DNA of 64,000 nucleotides from Streptomyces sp. NBC_01445 (GCF_035918235.1 NZ_CP109485.1:5501001-5565000); one strand, 5' to 3'. Counted from the stretch's first letter, positions 54,543 through 63,702 are shown. Notes: generated from the letters alone by a model not told the origin. Translations and numbers: made by a program.

Positions 54543-56495
54543 TCACCGGCAGGTGAAACGGGACTCCGCCCAGTCCCCGACCGCGAGGGAGTCGAAGTTC
54601 GTCTGTGGCTCGGTGACCAGCCGGATCGCCGTGCGCCCCGCGAGATTCACATGAACCGGAACGGCAGCGTCCCCGCCCCTGAGGACCTGCGACCTCCACA
54701 GGCGCACCCCGTCCGCGTACACGGAGAACCGCACCGCTCCCGTGCCGAGCGTCATGTCGTCGACACCGGCGAAGGCGTCGTAAGCGGTGCAGCTGCGGTT
54801 GAGGTCGATGGTCACGGAGGATTTCGCGTGGACGGTGACGCCGTTCGCGTACTGCTTGTCCGCGACGCGCAGGCCGTAGCGCTGCCACACCCAGCTGCTC
54901 TCGCCGGGCCGGATCTCCGGCTCGGTGCCGTCGCCGAGTCCGGCGTACGACAGCTGATTGAGCTGGTAGACGGCCGGGGCGGGCGAGGGAGGCGTGGGCT
55001 TCGGAGTGGGCTCGGGCGTCGGCTTCGGGGCCGGCTTCGGGGGTGGTGTCGGCTTGGGCGTCGGCTTCGGGGTGGGCGTCGGCTTCGGCGCGGGCTCGGG
55101 GGGAGGCGTCGGCTGTGGCGGGGCCGGCGGCTCGGGCTTCGGCTTCGGGGGAGGCGTCGGCTTCGACGGGGTGATCGGCTGCGAGACCGCCGGCTTCTCC
55201 TTGCGCGCCTCCGGCTTGGGCTTCTGCGGATCGCCCGCGAGGGCGATCGCCACCGCCACGGCCACGCCCGCCGCGACCACACCGGCCGCGATGCCCGCCT
55301 TCACGGGCGCGCCGAGCCCCTCGGACGCCGCGGCGCCCCCGCCCGCGGCCCCGCCGGAACCGCCGCCCGCCGCGGCCGCCGCACCGGCGCCCGCCGCACT
55401 CGCGGCGCCGCCGCCGATGAGCGCGACGACCTTCGCGTACCCGGCGGCACCGAACCAGCCGATGACCGCGACCGGCACGACACCGGGGATCCCGCTGGCG
55501 ACTTCCTTGATCTGACCGGCGGCGAGCCGGCACTTGGCGCACTCCTCCAGATGCTTGCGCAGGCCGCGCTCGGCCCGGGTGCGCAGGCTGCCGCGGGCGT
55601 ACGCGCCGAGCCGGTCGGCGTAGCGCGCGCACTCCTCGTCCTGGGTGAGGGTGGTGCTCACATGGGCCTGGAGGTACGCCTCCTTGAGGCCCTCGCGGGC
55701 ACGCTTGGCCAGCACGCGCGTGCCGTTGGCGTCGAGGCCGAAGAGCGTGGCGACCTCGCTGGGCGACTCGTCCTCGACCTCCGTGTGCCACAGGACGGCC
55801 TGCCAGCGCTCCGGCAGGGACCGGAAGGCCTGCATGGCCATCGACTGCTCGGCCTCGTGCATCGCGAGGACGTCGGCGCCGAGATCCAGGGTGTCGTCGT
55901 CGGAGACCTCACTGGAGCGGGCGGCCTGCTGGGCGAAGACCGCGAAGTCCTCGACCAGGTGCTCGCGCTTCGCCGACTTCGTCCAGCCCGCGGCGACGCG
56001 GCGCACGGTGGTCAGCAGATAGGCGCGCACCGCGTGCTCGGGCCCGCTGCCGCCCCGCACGGCCTGAAGCATGCGCGCGAACACCTCGGCGGTGAGGTCG
56101 TCGGCGGTGTGCGCGTCCCGGCAGCAGGTGCGTGCGTAACGGCGAACGGCGGCCGAGTGACGGCGGTACAGCTCCTCGTACGCGGTGTCGTCGCCGGACC
56201 GCATACAGGCGATCAGGTCGGCGTCCGCCGGAGGCGTTTCACGCGGGGGCGGCAGGACGGAGGTGCCCGGATCCACGCCGTGCTCGCGCTGCTGCGGGAC
56301 GCTCAGGTCGGAGCGGCCCTCACCCGGGGCGTCGGAGGGGCCGGCGGGGGCTGAGGGGCCGGGGGGTTCGGAGCCTGGCGAGTCGTCCCGGCGTGGACCT
56401 CCCTGGCTCGGCACCTGCCGCGCGGGCAGCCCGCCGGTCCCGGTGTCGCCCGCACCACTGTTCTCGAGTGGCTCGCCCCGCCCGTCAACACTCAT
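54543..56495 (-). CDS. ECF-type sigma factor fused to zinc finger, membrane segment and NPCBM domain
   Basis: About 650 residues from the ATG at 56495. A disordered Gly/Pro-rich N-terminus (1-90) is followed by sigma region 2 (about 95-165) and region 4 (about 215-275). A zinc-finger anti-sigma-like segment carries H315, C319 and C322. Hydrophobic segments follow near 338-352 and 401-421. Then come about 80 residues of lysine- and proline-rich repeats (PKPTPTPKPTP style). A C-terminal NPCBM-like carbohydrate-binding domain spans about 510-650. The single chain thus carries a sigma factor, its probable anti-sigma switch, a wall-spanning tether and an outside sensor. This resembles an ECF group with carbohydrate-binding extensions described from actinobacteria. 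Confidence 0.88.
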   Translation of the reverse strand: MSVDGRGEPLENSGAGDTGTGGLPARQVPSQGGPRRDDSPGSEPPGPSAPAGPSDAPGEGRSDLSVPQQREHGVDPGTSVLPPPRETPPADADLIACMRSGDDTAYEELYRRHSAAVRRYARTCCRDAHTADDLTAEVFARMLQAVRGGSGPEHAVRAYLLTTVRRVAAGWTKSAKREHLVEDFAVFAQQAARSSEVSDDDTLDLGADVLAMHEAEQSMAMQAFRSLPERWQAVLWHTEVEDESPSEVATLFGLDANGTRVLAKRAREGLKEAYLQAHVSTTLTQDEECARYADRLGAYARGSLRTRAERGLRKHLEECAKCRLAAGQIKEVASGIPGVVPVAVIGWFGAAGYAKVVALIGGGAASAAGAGAAAAAGGGSGGAAGGGAAASEGLGAPVKAGIAAGVVAAGVAVAVAIALAGDPQKPKPEARKEKPAVSQPITPSKPTPPPKPKPEPPAPPQPTPPPEPAPKPTPTPKPTPKPTPPPKPAPKPTPEPTPKPTPPSPAPAVYQLNQLSYAGLGDGTEPEIRPGESSWVWQRYGLRVADKQYANGVTVHAKSSVTIDLNRSCTAYDAFAGVDDMTLGTGAVRFSVYADGVRLWRSQVLRGGDAAVPVHVNLAGRTAIRLVTEPQTNFDSLAVGDWAESRFTCR

Positions 56496-56851
56496 CGCGG
56501 AAAGCCCCCGACCGCACACTCAGACCCGAACACGCGGGAAAGAGTGCCACAAGGGTGGCCCGCACCACCTGCCGGTGTCCGTCAACCACTCATCCGTGGA
56601 AACTTCCTACAGCGAAGCAATAGCTGTCACTCGTACGGGTAGTGGTCAACTTTCGTGTCAAAAACGGGAGTTGGCCGCGCGCGACGCACATGTGTCACCC
56701 ACGGCCGTCCCCACAGCCGGCACCGCGCGCATCACCTGGCACCGCGCCCGCCGAAGGCCGCCGCGGCACCCCAGGCGTCGGTCACACGCCCAGAACCCGC
56801 CCCGCCCCGGGTGCGCCCAGCTCCACCGGTCCTGCGCGGTACTGCCCGCCC
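56496..56851. other. Promoter region of the sigma-factor gene
   Basis: A 356-bp gap with no gene. On the minus strand two TTGAC elements lie around 56650-56665, at a plausible distance for a sigma-factor promoter. The remainder is GC-rich spacer after the TetR stop codon. Confidence 0.4.
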
Positions 56852-57646
56852 TTACGCGGGCCGCGACCGCAGCCCTTCGAGCAGGATGTCCAGAAGTCGC
56901 GACGAGGCCGCGGCCTGCTGTGCGGCGTCCGGCAGCGAGGGCGCCGCCGTGGCGATCACCAGCAGTACGTCCGCCACCGTCACGTCCGCGCGGAGCTCCG
57001 ACGCCGCGCGCGCCCGGTCCACGAGCTGCCCGACGACCTCGAGCAGCTCCGCGGCGCCCGCGTCGTCCGCCGGCACGGCCTCGGCGACCGGGGCCGTGCG
57101 CTGCTCCACGAGACGCAGCTCGGGCGGGACGCCGGCGTGCCGCTGCTGCGGAACCCGCGTGTCGTCCCGGACCGCGCCCGCCGCGTCGGCCCGCTCGTCG
57201 GGGACGCCGACGCGCAGCACCTGCGGAGGCAGCAGCCGCCCCGCACCGGAGGCGACGGACGTGCGCAGGAAGCGCGACAGCGCCGACCACGGCTCGTCCT
57301 CCTGGCCGAGGGCGGCCCGCGCCTGGTCGGTCAGCCGGGAGGTCTCCTCCTCGGCTATGCGCCGCACCAGTACGTCCTTGCTCGGGAAGCGCCGGTACAC
57401 CGTGCCGACACCGACCCGGGCCCGCCGCGCCACGTCTTCCATCGGTGCGCCGTACCCCAGCTCGCCGAAGACCTCACGCGCCGCGCGCAGGACGTGTTCC
57501 AGATTGCGCTGGGCATCCACGCGCAGCGGCGCGGCACGCGAACTGTCGCCCGCGCCGCGCCCGTTACCGCCCGCCGTGGCGGCCGGTCCGCCGGCCACGG
57601 CCGAAACGGAAGCCGCGGAAGTCCATTGAGAGTCCTGAATGTGCAT
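56852..57646 (-). CDS. TetR-family transcriptional regulator
   Basis: A 264-residue regulator from the ATG at 57646. A low-complexity N-terminal extension of about 45 residues comes before the TetR HTH (AREVFGELGYGAPMEDVARRARVGVGTVYRRFPSKD). The C-terminal ligand-binding domain is helical, with an Ala/Asp-rich insertion. The length is slightly greater than the usual 190-230 because of the N-terminal extension. It is divergent from NDH-2 across 382 bp, which contains a TTGA-N7-TCAA dyad. Control of the neighbouring gene or of itself is plausible, and the ligand is unknown. Confidence 0.9.
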   Translation of the reverse strand: MHIQDSQWTSAASVSAVAGGPAATAGGNGRGAGDSSRAAPLRVDAQRNLEHVLRAAREVFGELGYGAPMEDVARRARVGVGTVYRRFPSKDVLVRRIAEEETSRLTDQARAALGQEDEPWSALSRFLRTSVASGAGRLLPPQVLRVGVPDERADAAGAVRDDTRVPQQRHAGVPPELRLVEQRTAPVAEAVPADDAGAAELLEVVGQLVDRARAASELRADVTVADVLLVIATAAPSLPDAAQQAAASSRLLDILLEGLRSRPA

Positions 57647-58028
57647 ATGTGTTCCCCCGGTAATGACGTCTCCCCCCGGAGACTCTCCCCGCCATTGGCA
57701 ACCGGAGCGTGAGGAACAGGCCAGTTCCACGGACCCGTCCGACGGATCCGTCAGCGCATCCCCCGACACCCCGACAGCACACGAACATAGTTGAGCCGGA
57801 GTCAATTCAGAAGGGGCAGGTTCCGCACAGAGCGCCCCCCGAACGGAGTACGCGGCGATTCCACCCCGATTGCACCCCCGCGCCTCACCCGCTACACGCC
57901 CGCTGACCTGCGGACATGTCCCGTACTCCGGCAATTCGCCCGACCGGCTGCCGGTGCGGCCGCCGGTCACACAATTTGCCGGGGCTGTGGACAAACTCAA
58001 GTGGCCGATGCGTCATGGGGTGGTGCCG
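57647..58028. other. Divergent intergenic region TetR/NDH-2
   Basis: Contains no gene. A candidate operator, TTGA-N7-TCAA, lies at 57791-57805. I saw no convincing Rex-type site (TGTGAAC...GTTCACA). Confidence 0.45.
57791..57805. promoter_or_regulatory. Candidate TetR operator
   Basis: TTGA, seven bases (GCCGGAG) and TCAA, in a locally AT-rich patch between divergent genes. The dyad arms are only four bases, so confidence is low. Confidence 0.35.
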
Positions 58029-59453
58029 ATGCCGAAGACTGCTTCTTCCCGGGGGACGGCCCCGGAAGTCCCGCGTACGCGCGTCCTCGTCGTAGGGGGC
58101 GGATATGTCGGGATGTACACCGCCCTGCGGCTCCAGCAGAAACTCAAACCGGAACTGAGAAGCGGCCGGACCGAGATCGTCGTCGTCACCCCCGACCCGT
58201 ACATGACCTACCAGCCGTTCCTGCCCGAGGCCGCCGCCGGATCCATCTCGCCGCGCCACGTCGTCGTGCCGCTGCGCCGCGTCCTCGGCAGGTGCCGCGT
58301 CATCGTCGGCGAGGTCACGGCGGTCGACCACGGCAAGCGCACCGCCACGTTCACCACGCTGGCCACCGAGGAGGAAGGCACGGGCGCCGTCGAGATCACG
58401 TACGACGAACTCGTCCTGGCCCCCGGCTCCGTCTCGCGCACCCTGCCCGTACCCGGGCTCGCCGACCACGGCATCGGCTTCAAGACCGTCGAAGAGGCCA
58501 TCGGCCTGCGCAACCACGTCATCGAGCAGCTGGACATCGCCTCCTCGACCCGCGACCCCGCCATCCGCGACGCGGCCCTCACCTTCGTCTTCGTAGGGGG
58601 CGGTTACGCGGGTGTGGAGGCACTCGGCGAACTCGAGGACATGGCGCGCTACGCCGCGGGTCACTACCACAACGTCACCGCGGACGACCTGAAATGGATC
58701 CTCGTGGAGGCCAGCGACCGCATCCTCCCGGAGGTCGGCGAGGAGATGGGCCGCTACACCGTCAGCGAACTGCGGCGCCGCAACATCGACGTACGCCTGC
58801 GGACCCGGCTCGAATCCTGCGAGGACCGGGTCGCCGTCCTCGACGACGGCTCCCGCTTCCCGACCCGCACCGTCGTGTGGACCGCGGGCGTCAAACCGCA
58901 CCCCCTGCTCGCCGCGACCGACCTGCCGCGCAACGAACGCGGCCGTCTCACCTGCACCGCCCAGCTCGCCGTCGACGGCGCTCCGCACGCCTGGGGCGCG
59001 GGCGACGCGGCCGCCGTCCCCGACATCACGGCCGGCGAGGAGGGCAAGGAGTGCGCGCCCAACGCCCAGCACGCGGTGCGCCAGGCCAGAGTCCTCGGAG
59101 ACAACGTCGCGGCCTCCCTGCGCGGCGAGCCCCTGACGGACTACGAGCACAAATACGCCGGCTCCGTCGCCTCGCTCGGCCTGCACAAAGGTGTCGCACA
59201 CGTCTACGGGCGCAGGCTGAAGGGCTACCCTGCCTGGTTCATGCACCGCGTCTACCACCTGAGCCGGGTGCCGACCGTGAACCGGAAGGCCCGTGTCCTG
59301 AGCGAATGGATACTCTCCGGGCTCTTCAAGCGCGAAATCGTCTCCCTCGGCTCGCTCGAACGCCCGCGTGCGGAGTTCGAACTCGCGGCCGGGGGAAACC
59401 CGCCGGGCAGCCCCCCGGCGAACCCGCCCCAGGACCCGAAGGGGTCGACCTGA
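58029..59453 (+). CDS. ndh: Type II NADH dehydrogenase (NDH-2)
   Basis: A flavoprotein of about 474 residues that passes electrons from NADH to menaquinone without pumping protons. Two Rossmann motifs are present: VLVVGGGYVGMY at residues 19-30 (FAD) and FVFVGGGYAGVEALGE near 185 (NADH). The motif WTAGVKPHPLLAA and a WGAGDAAAVPD segment are typical of the family. The C-terminal basic/amphipathic region (LSEWILSGLFKREIVSLGSL) would dock to the membrane. The last 25 residues are a Pro/Gly tail. The start is uncertain (ATG 58008, GTG 58023 or ATG 58029); I chose 58029 with GGGG upstream. Confidence 0.9.
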   Translation: MPKTASSRGTAPEVPRTRVLVVGGGYVGMYTALRLQQKLKPELRSGRTEIVVVTPDPYMTYQPFLPEAAAGSISPRHVVVPLRRVLGRCRVIVGEVTAVDHGKRTATFTTLATEEEGTGAVEITYDELVLAPGSVSRTLPVPGLADHGIGFKTVEEAIGLRNHVIEQLDIASSTRDPAIRDAALTFVFVGGGYAGVEALGELEDMARYAAGHYHNVTADDLKWILVEASDRILPEVGEEMGRYTVSELRRRNIDVRLRTRLESCEDRVAVLDDGSRFPTRTVVWTAGVKPHPLLAATDLPRNERGRLTCTAQLAVDGAPHAWGAGDAAAVPDITAGEEGKECAPNAQHAVRQARVLGDNVAASLRGEPLTDYEHKYAGSVASLGLHKGVAHVYGRRLKGYPAWFMHRVYHLSRVPTVNRKARVLSEWILSGLFKREIVSLGSLERPRAEFELAAGGNPPGSPPANPPQDPKGST

Positions 59454-59641
59454 CCGGACTCAGGAACTCCCCCTCAAGGACCGGCGTCTGACGGATGTCG
59501 GTCCGGTCGGTCAGACTGGTCCATGACCCTGGCCGGCCCCTGACCGTGGGCGGACCGACCGCCACGTTGCCCTTCCCCGCGCTCCCGGTCTCCCGGCCGG
59601 ACAGGGGAGACCCCACCCGACCTCACGAGGCTTTCCCCACA

Positions 59642-61339
59642 GTGAACTTCACGCGCTGGAGCGCCCGGCTCCCCGGAACGCAGCGCCGCGCGGCAGCGCG
59701 GTCCGACCATGGCGTCTCCCAAAGCCAGCGAGGGGAAGGCGCCGTGCCCGCCGCCCGCCACGAACCCCCGTCCGACGACGACGCGCCCACGCCCGCCGCC
59801 GGCATCGACGAACTGCCCGCACGCGAGGTCCTCGACCGCGTCCCGGCCCTCGTCGCCCTCGTCCACGGCCCCGACCACCGCATCGCGTACGTGAACGACG
59901 CGTACGTCGCGGCCTTCGGCGACCGCCCCACCGGTGCCCCCGCGCGCGAGGCGCTGCCCGAGCTGGAGGAACTCGGCCTGTTGCCGCTGCTCGACCAGGT
60001 CCTGCGCAGCGGCAAGCCGCGGACGGTCAAGTCCCGCAAGGTGGCCGGCGGCCGCTCGTACACGTTCACCTGCACACCCGTGACGGTGCCGGCCGGCGAA
60101 GCGGACGGTGACAACGAGGGGGCGGGACAGGAGCGGGCAGGCAGCTCCGGAGTACTCGTCTTCGCGACCGACGTCACCGACCACGCCGAGGCCGCCGAGC
60201 GGCTGCGCGCCAGCGAGCGCCGCCAGCGCGAGACCGCCGTCACCCTCCAGCGCTCCCTCCTGCCCCAGGAGCTGGAGCAGCCCGACGACCTGCGCATCGC
60301 GGCCACCTACCAGCCGGGCGGCACCGAGGCCGCGGTCGGCGGCGACTGGTACGACGTGATCACTCTCGGCGGCGGCCGCACCGCCCTCGTCATCGGCGAC
60401 GTCATGGGCCGCGGGGTGCGCGCCGCCGCCGTCATGGGCCAGCTGCGCACCGCCGTCCGCGCCTACGCCCGCCTCGACCTGCCGCCGCACGAGGTGCTCC
60501 AGCTCCTCGACGGCCTCGCCATCGAGATCGACGCCAACCAGATCGCCACCTGCGTCTACGCGGTCCATGACCCGAACGAGGGCCGCCTCGTCTACGCGTC
60601 GGCCGGCCACCTCCCCATCCTCGTACGCGACGAGAGCGGCACGATCCACCGCGCGGAGGAGCCCACCGGACCCCCGCTCGGCACCGGCGGGTGGCTGCAC
60701 GCCTCCGGATCGGTGCCGCTCGGCCCCGGATCGACCGCCGTCATGTACACCGACGGCCTGGTCGAACGCAGGGACGAGGACATCGACGAGGGCGTCGCGG
60801 CCCTGGAGCGCGCGCTCGCCGGCGCCACCGGCACGCCCCAGGTCGTGTGCGACCGGCTTATCCGCGCGGCAGGCGTCACCGCGGACCACGACGACGACGT
60901 GGCCGTCCTCGTCCTCCAGCACCCGGCGCGCACGGGACCCGACGGAGAGCTGTTCCGCAACGCGGCCCTGGAACTCCTCGGCGGCGTCGAAGCGGCCCCA
61001 CGCGCGCGTGCCTTCGCCTCGGGTGTACTCGCCAGCTGGCGCTTCTCACCGGAGCTGCACGACCTGGGCGTCCTGGCCGCCAGCGAACTCGTCACCAACT
61101 CGCTCCAGCACGGCACCCCGCCCATGCGCCTCAGGCTCCGCCGCACCGACCGACGACTGATCATCGAGGTCACCGACGGCGACGACCACCTCCCGCGCCG
61201 CCGCCGCGCCGAACCCGCCGACGAGGCGGGCCGGGGCATCGCCATCGTCGCCACGATCGCCTCGAACTGGGGCTCCCGGCGCACCCCGGGCGGCGGCAAG
61301 GCGGTCTGGTGCGAATTCGCCCTGCCGCGTACGCCGTAA
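59642..61339 (+). CDS. PAS-PP2C (SpoIIE-type) phosphatase fused to an anti-sigma-like ATPase
   Basis: About 565 residues from the GTG at 59642 (GAGG upstream). A PAS-like sensor comes first (DRVPALVALVHGPDHRIAYVNDAY...). A SpoIIE-type PP2C domain follows, with AVGGDWYDV, VIGDVMGRG, AGHLPIL, VMYTDGLVERRDEDI and DHDDDVAVLVLQ. A GHKL ATPase of the RsbW/SpoIIAB type closes the protein (ASELVTNSLQHG...GGKAVWCEF). Phosphatase and kinase-like halves that act on opposite sides of a sigma partner switch are thus in one protein. It is soluble. It follows ndh on the same strand and is convergent to the MFS gene. The sigma partner is not nearby. Confidence 0.9.
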   Translation: MNFTRWSARLPGTQRRAAARSDHGVSQSQRGEGAVPAARHEPPSDDDAPTPAAGIDELPAREVLDRVPALVALVHGPDHRIAYVNDAYVAAFGDRPTGAPAREALPELEELGLLPLLDQVLRSGKPRTVKSRKVAGGRSYTFTCTPVTVPAGEADGDNEGAGQERAGSSGVLVFATDVTDHAEAAERLRASERRQRETAVTLQRSLLPQELEQPDDLRIAATYQPGGTEAAVGGDWYDVITLGGGRTALVIGDVMGRGVRAAAVMGQLRTAVRAYARLDLPPHEVLQLLDGLAIEIDANQIATCVYAVHDPNEGRLVYASAGHLPILVRDESGTIHRAEEPTGPPLGTGGWLHASGSVPLGPGSTAVMYTDGLVERRDEDIDEGVAALERALAGATGTPQVVCDRLIRAAGVTADHDDDVAVLVLQHPARTGPDGELFRNAALELLGGVEAAPRARAFASGVLASWRFSPELHDLGVLAASELVTNSLQHGTPPMRLRLRRTDRRLIIEVTDGDDHLPRRRRAEPADEAGRGIAIVATIASNWGSRRTPGGGKAVWCEFALPRTP

Positions 61340-61351
61340 TCCGGGCGGGCC

Positions 61352-62659
61352 TCAGGCGGACGCGGCCGCGGGCACCGGCTCGACCGGAGCCCCGCCCTCC
61401 GCCACGATGCGGCTCTTCGCCAGCGACGGCTGGTCCTGCACGGGCGACAGATGCCGCCCGAGCCGCACCGCGAGGAACGTGATTCCCAGCGAGAACAGCA
61501 CGAACGTCACGATGTACGGACCGTGCAGCGCGGCCCCCATGGGCCCGCCGACCGCCGGGCCGACGGCCAGAGCGAGCTGCTTGACCAGTGCGAACGCCGA
61601 GTTGTACTGACCGACCATCCCGGCCGGCGCCAGATCGGCGACCAGCGGGGCCACGGTCGGCGACAGCATCGCCTCACCGAGACCGAACAGCGCGTACGTG
61701 GAGATGAACGCGGCCGTCGCCATGGCCTGGCTGCCGTGCCCCACACCCGCGTACCCGGCCGCGAGCCACGCGACCGCCCACACGAGCCCGACCGCGGCGA
61801 TCACCCGGGACCGCCTGCGCCGCTCGACGAACTTCAGGACCGCGAACTGCGCGACCACGATCATCGCGGTGTTGGCGGCGAGCGCGATGCCCAGCGTCGA
61901 CGGGGAGATCCCCGCAGCCTCCACGCCGTACGCGCTCAGGCCCGACTCGAACTGCCCGTAGCAGGCGAAGAACAGCACGAACCCGAGGACGCACAGCTGG
62001 ACCATGGCCCGGTGCCGGAACAGCGCCCGCAGCCCGCCGCCCGTCCCGGAGTCGCCCTTCGGCACGGCACCGCCGATCGTCGGCGCGTACGGCATCCGCA
62101 CGAAACCGACGACAGCGGCGAGCACCAGGAACATCACGGCCTCGATGCCGAAAAGCAGGGTGAAGCTCGACGGGCGGCTCTCGTCGACGATCTGGCCGCC
62201 GATGAGCCCGCCGATGCCAAGACCGAGGTTCTGCAGGAAGAACTGCATGGCGAAGGCGCGCGTACGGGTGTCCGGCGTGGACGTCCACACGATCATCGTG
62301 GCGAGTGCCGGCTGGATCACAGCCGTGCCCGCACCGAGCACCGCCGCCGACAGGATCGCGGTCGTCCGACCGCCCGCGAGCCCGAGCCCGACGGCACCGA
62401 CCGCCGCCACCATCGTGGCGACGACCAGGACGGGCACGGGACCGCGCCGGTCGATGGCCCGTCCGGTGAACGGCAGGACGACCAGAGCGGCCATGGCGAA
62501 GGCGGCGAGCACGATGCCCGCAGCTCCGGCCCCGAGACCTCGCACCTCAGCGACGTACACATAGAGGAACGGGACCGTGAACCCGACGCCGAACGAACTC
62601 AGCGCGCTGCCCACCTGGATCCGACGCATCGCTGCGCCCATCGCCCTGGTCACTTTCAC
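61352..62659 (-). CDS. MFS drug-efflux transporter
   Basis: A 435-residue major-facilitator protein with twelve hydrophobic helices. The motif-A-like loop GRAIDRRGPVPV lies between helices 2 and 3, and the long central loop (about residues 200-215, GGAVPKGDSGTGGG) divides the two halves. It is divergent from a MarR gene with a dyad-rich AT-patch in the 104 bp between them. From memory, the S. coelicolor counterpart pair is a MarR-controlled multidrug exporter, which would fit. The substrate is not proven from sequence. Confidence 0.9.
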   Translation of the reverse strand: MKVTRAMGAAMRRIQVGSALSSFGVGFTVPFLYVYVAEVRGLGAGAAGIVLAAFAMAALVVLPFTGRAIDRRGPVPVLVVATMVAAVGAVGLGLAGGRTTAILSAAVLGAGTAVIQPALATMIVWTSTPDTRTRAFAMQFFLQNLGLGIGGLIGGQIVDESRPSSFTLLFGIEAVMFLVLAAVVGFVRMPYAPTIGGAVPKGDSGTGGGLRALFRHRAMVQLCVLGFVLFFACYGQFESGLSAYGVEAAGISPSTLGIALAANTAMIVVAQFAVLKFVERRRRSRVIAAVGLVWAVAWLAAGYAGVGHGSQAMATAAFISTYALFGLGEAMLSPTVAPLVADLAPAGMVGQYNSAFALVKQLALAVGPAVGGPMGAALHGPYIVTFVLFSLGITFLAVRLGRHLSPVQDQPSLAKSRIVAEGGAPVEPVPAAASA

Positions 62660-62671
62660 CTGCCTTAGGAG

Positions 62672-62709
62672 TTAGAAGTGAAGACTTCGAAGCTAAAGTT
62701 AGGATCTAA
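62672..62709. promoter_or_regulatory. Candidate MarR operator: TTAG/CTAA dyads
   Basis: TTAG-N4-GAAG-A-CTTC-N4-CTAA at 62672-62696 is a 25-bp dyad, followed by TTAG-GAT-CTAA at 62699-62709. The AT-rich patch begins 12 bp upstream of the MFS start, so a bound MarR dimer would sit over its promoter. Confidence 0.7.
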
Positions 62710-62763
62710 ACAATACACACCGAAGGACTTCAACGCCAAGCCGCCCGTGCCATACTGCGGGCC

Positions 62764-63312
62764 ATGGGCGACAACCCCGGCGACAGCGAGCCGACCCTCG
62801 ACGAGCAGATCGCCGCGTACCAGCGCGAGTTCCAGGACCTCGACCCCCAGGTCGAGCAGATCGTCTCCGCGCTCGGCCGCCTCAACAGGCGCATGAACGT
62901 CGCCTACGGCCGCCAGACCGCGAACCTCGGCATCACGAACGCCGAGTGGGAGGTCCTCAAGGCCCTCGTCCTCTCCGGCGCCCCGTACCGCATGGGCCCC
63001 GGCGACCTGGCGAAGCGCCTCGGCCTCACCCCGGCCGCCATGACCCACCGCATCGACCGCATGGTCGGCGAGGGCCTGGTCACCCGCGACCGCGACGAGT
63101 CCAACCGGGTACGCGTCATCGTCGAGCTCACCACCGAGGGCCGCGCCAAGTGGCTCGAGGCGATGCGCCTCGCCTCCGGGTTCGAGGAGGACCTGCTCCA
63201 GGACCTCTCCTCCGACGAGCGGGGAGTCCTGGGCGAGGTCCTGACCCGCCTGCTGCGCCGCGTCGAGGACGCCCAGCCGGACGCCGGCGGCCGCCTCACG
63301 GACCTCGACTGA
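62764..63312 (+). CDS. MarR-family transcriptional regulator
   Basis: A 182-residue winged-helix regulator. The recognition region GPGDLAKRLGLTPAAMTHRIDRM and the wing VTRDRDESNRVRVIVELTTEG are typical of MarR. The N-terminal helices form the dimer interface. The protein is longer than the usual 140-150 because of an acidic N-terminal extension of about 25 residues. It is divergent from the MFS transporter and probably controls it in response to a drug or a phenolic ligand. It is the last protein gene before the rRNA operon; a strong rrn promoter begins only 21 bp after its stop. Confidence 0.92.
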   Translation: MGDNPGDSEPTLDEQIAAYQREFQDLDPQVEQIVSALGRLNRRMNVAYGRQTANLGITNAEWEVLKALVLSGAPYRMGPGDLAKRLGLTPAAMTHRIDRMVGEGLVTRDRDESNRVRVIVELTTEGRAKWLEAMRLASGFEEDLLQDLSSDERGVLGEVLTRLLRRVEDAQPDAGGRLTDLD

Positions 63313-63333
63313 AAAGAAGTTGCCAGGAGGGTG

Positions 63334-63362
63334 TTGACATGCCCCTCCTCGATACGTAAAGT
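63334..63362 (+). promoter_or_regulatory. rRNA operon promoter with consensus -35 and -10
   Basis: TTGACA at 63334, a 17-base spacer and TAAAGT at 63357-63362. It is the most upstream and best-matching of several tandem rrn promoters. Confidence 0.85.
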
Positions 63363-63527
63363 TCTTCGAGTTGCCACGGAGCCGTAACGGTTCTGCGACA
63401 GCACCTCCGCCGCTGAAGCGGCAACCCAACCACCAGTACGATCTCCCTCCGGGATCGAATTCGGCGTGCCCGAATTCAATTCGATTTCGGTGCGGCGGCC
63501 CGATTAGGAGCCGCCGGGGGAATCCGC

Positions 63528-63533
63528 TAAAGT
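63528..63533 (+). promoter_or_regulatory. rRNA operon promoter, -10 element (second)
   Basis: TAAAGT followed by CTGGGACGTCGGAAC. The -35 region is not obvious, as in several known streptomycete rrn promoters. Confidence 0.5.
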
Positions 63534-63607
63534 CTGGGACGTCGGAACGGCCCAACAGCCGGGAAGACAAGCCCCGCTGACTGGGAATCAGGCCCGAAAG
63601 GATCTGA

Positions 63608-63613
63608 TAGAGT
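63608..63613 (+). promoter_or_regulatory. rRNA operon promoter, -10 element (third)
   Basis: TAGAGT in the context GATCTGATAGAGTCGGAA, repeated nearly unchanged 95 bp downstream. There is no clear -35 hexamer. Confidence 0.6.
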
Positions 63614-63702
63614 CGGAACCGCCGGAAAGGGAAACGCGAAAGCCGAAAGGTTGGAGCGGAAACCTGAAAGGCGCCGAGGAAATCGGACACGAAAGAGTCT
63701 GA

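Noticed and set aside
54985..55190. Glycine/valine repeat protein on the plus strand
   Set aside because: It is the complement of the Pro/Lys-rich linker in the sigma-factor fusion; the linker frame joins recognised domains on both sides.
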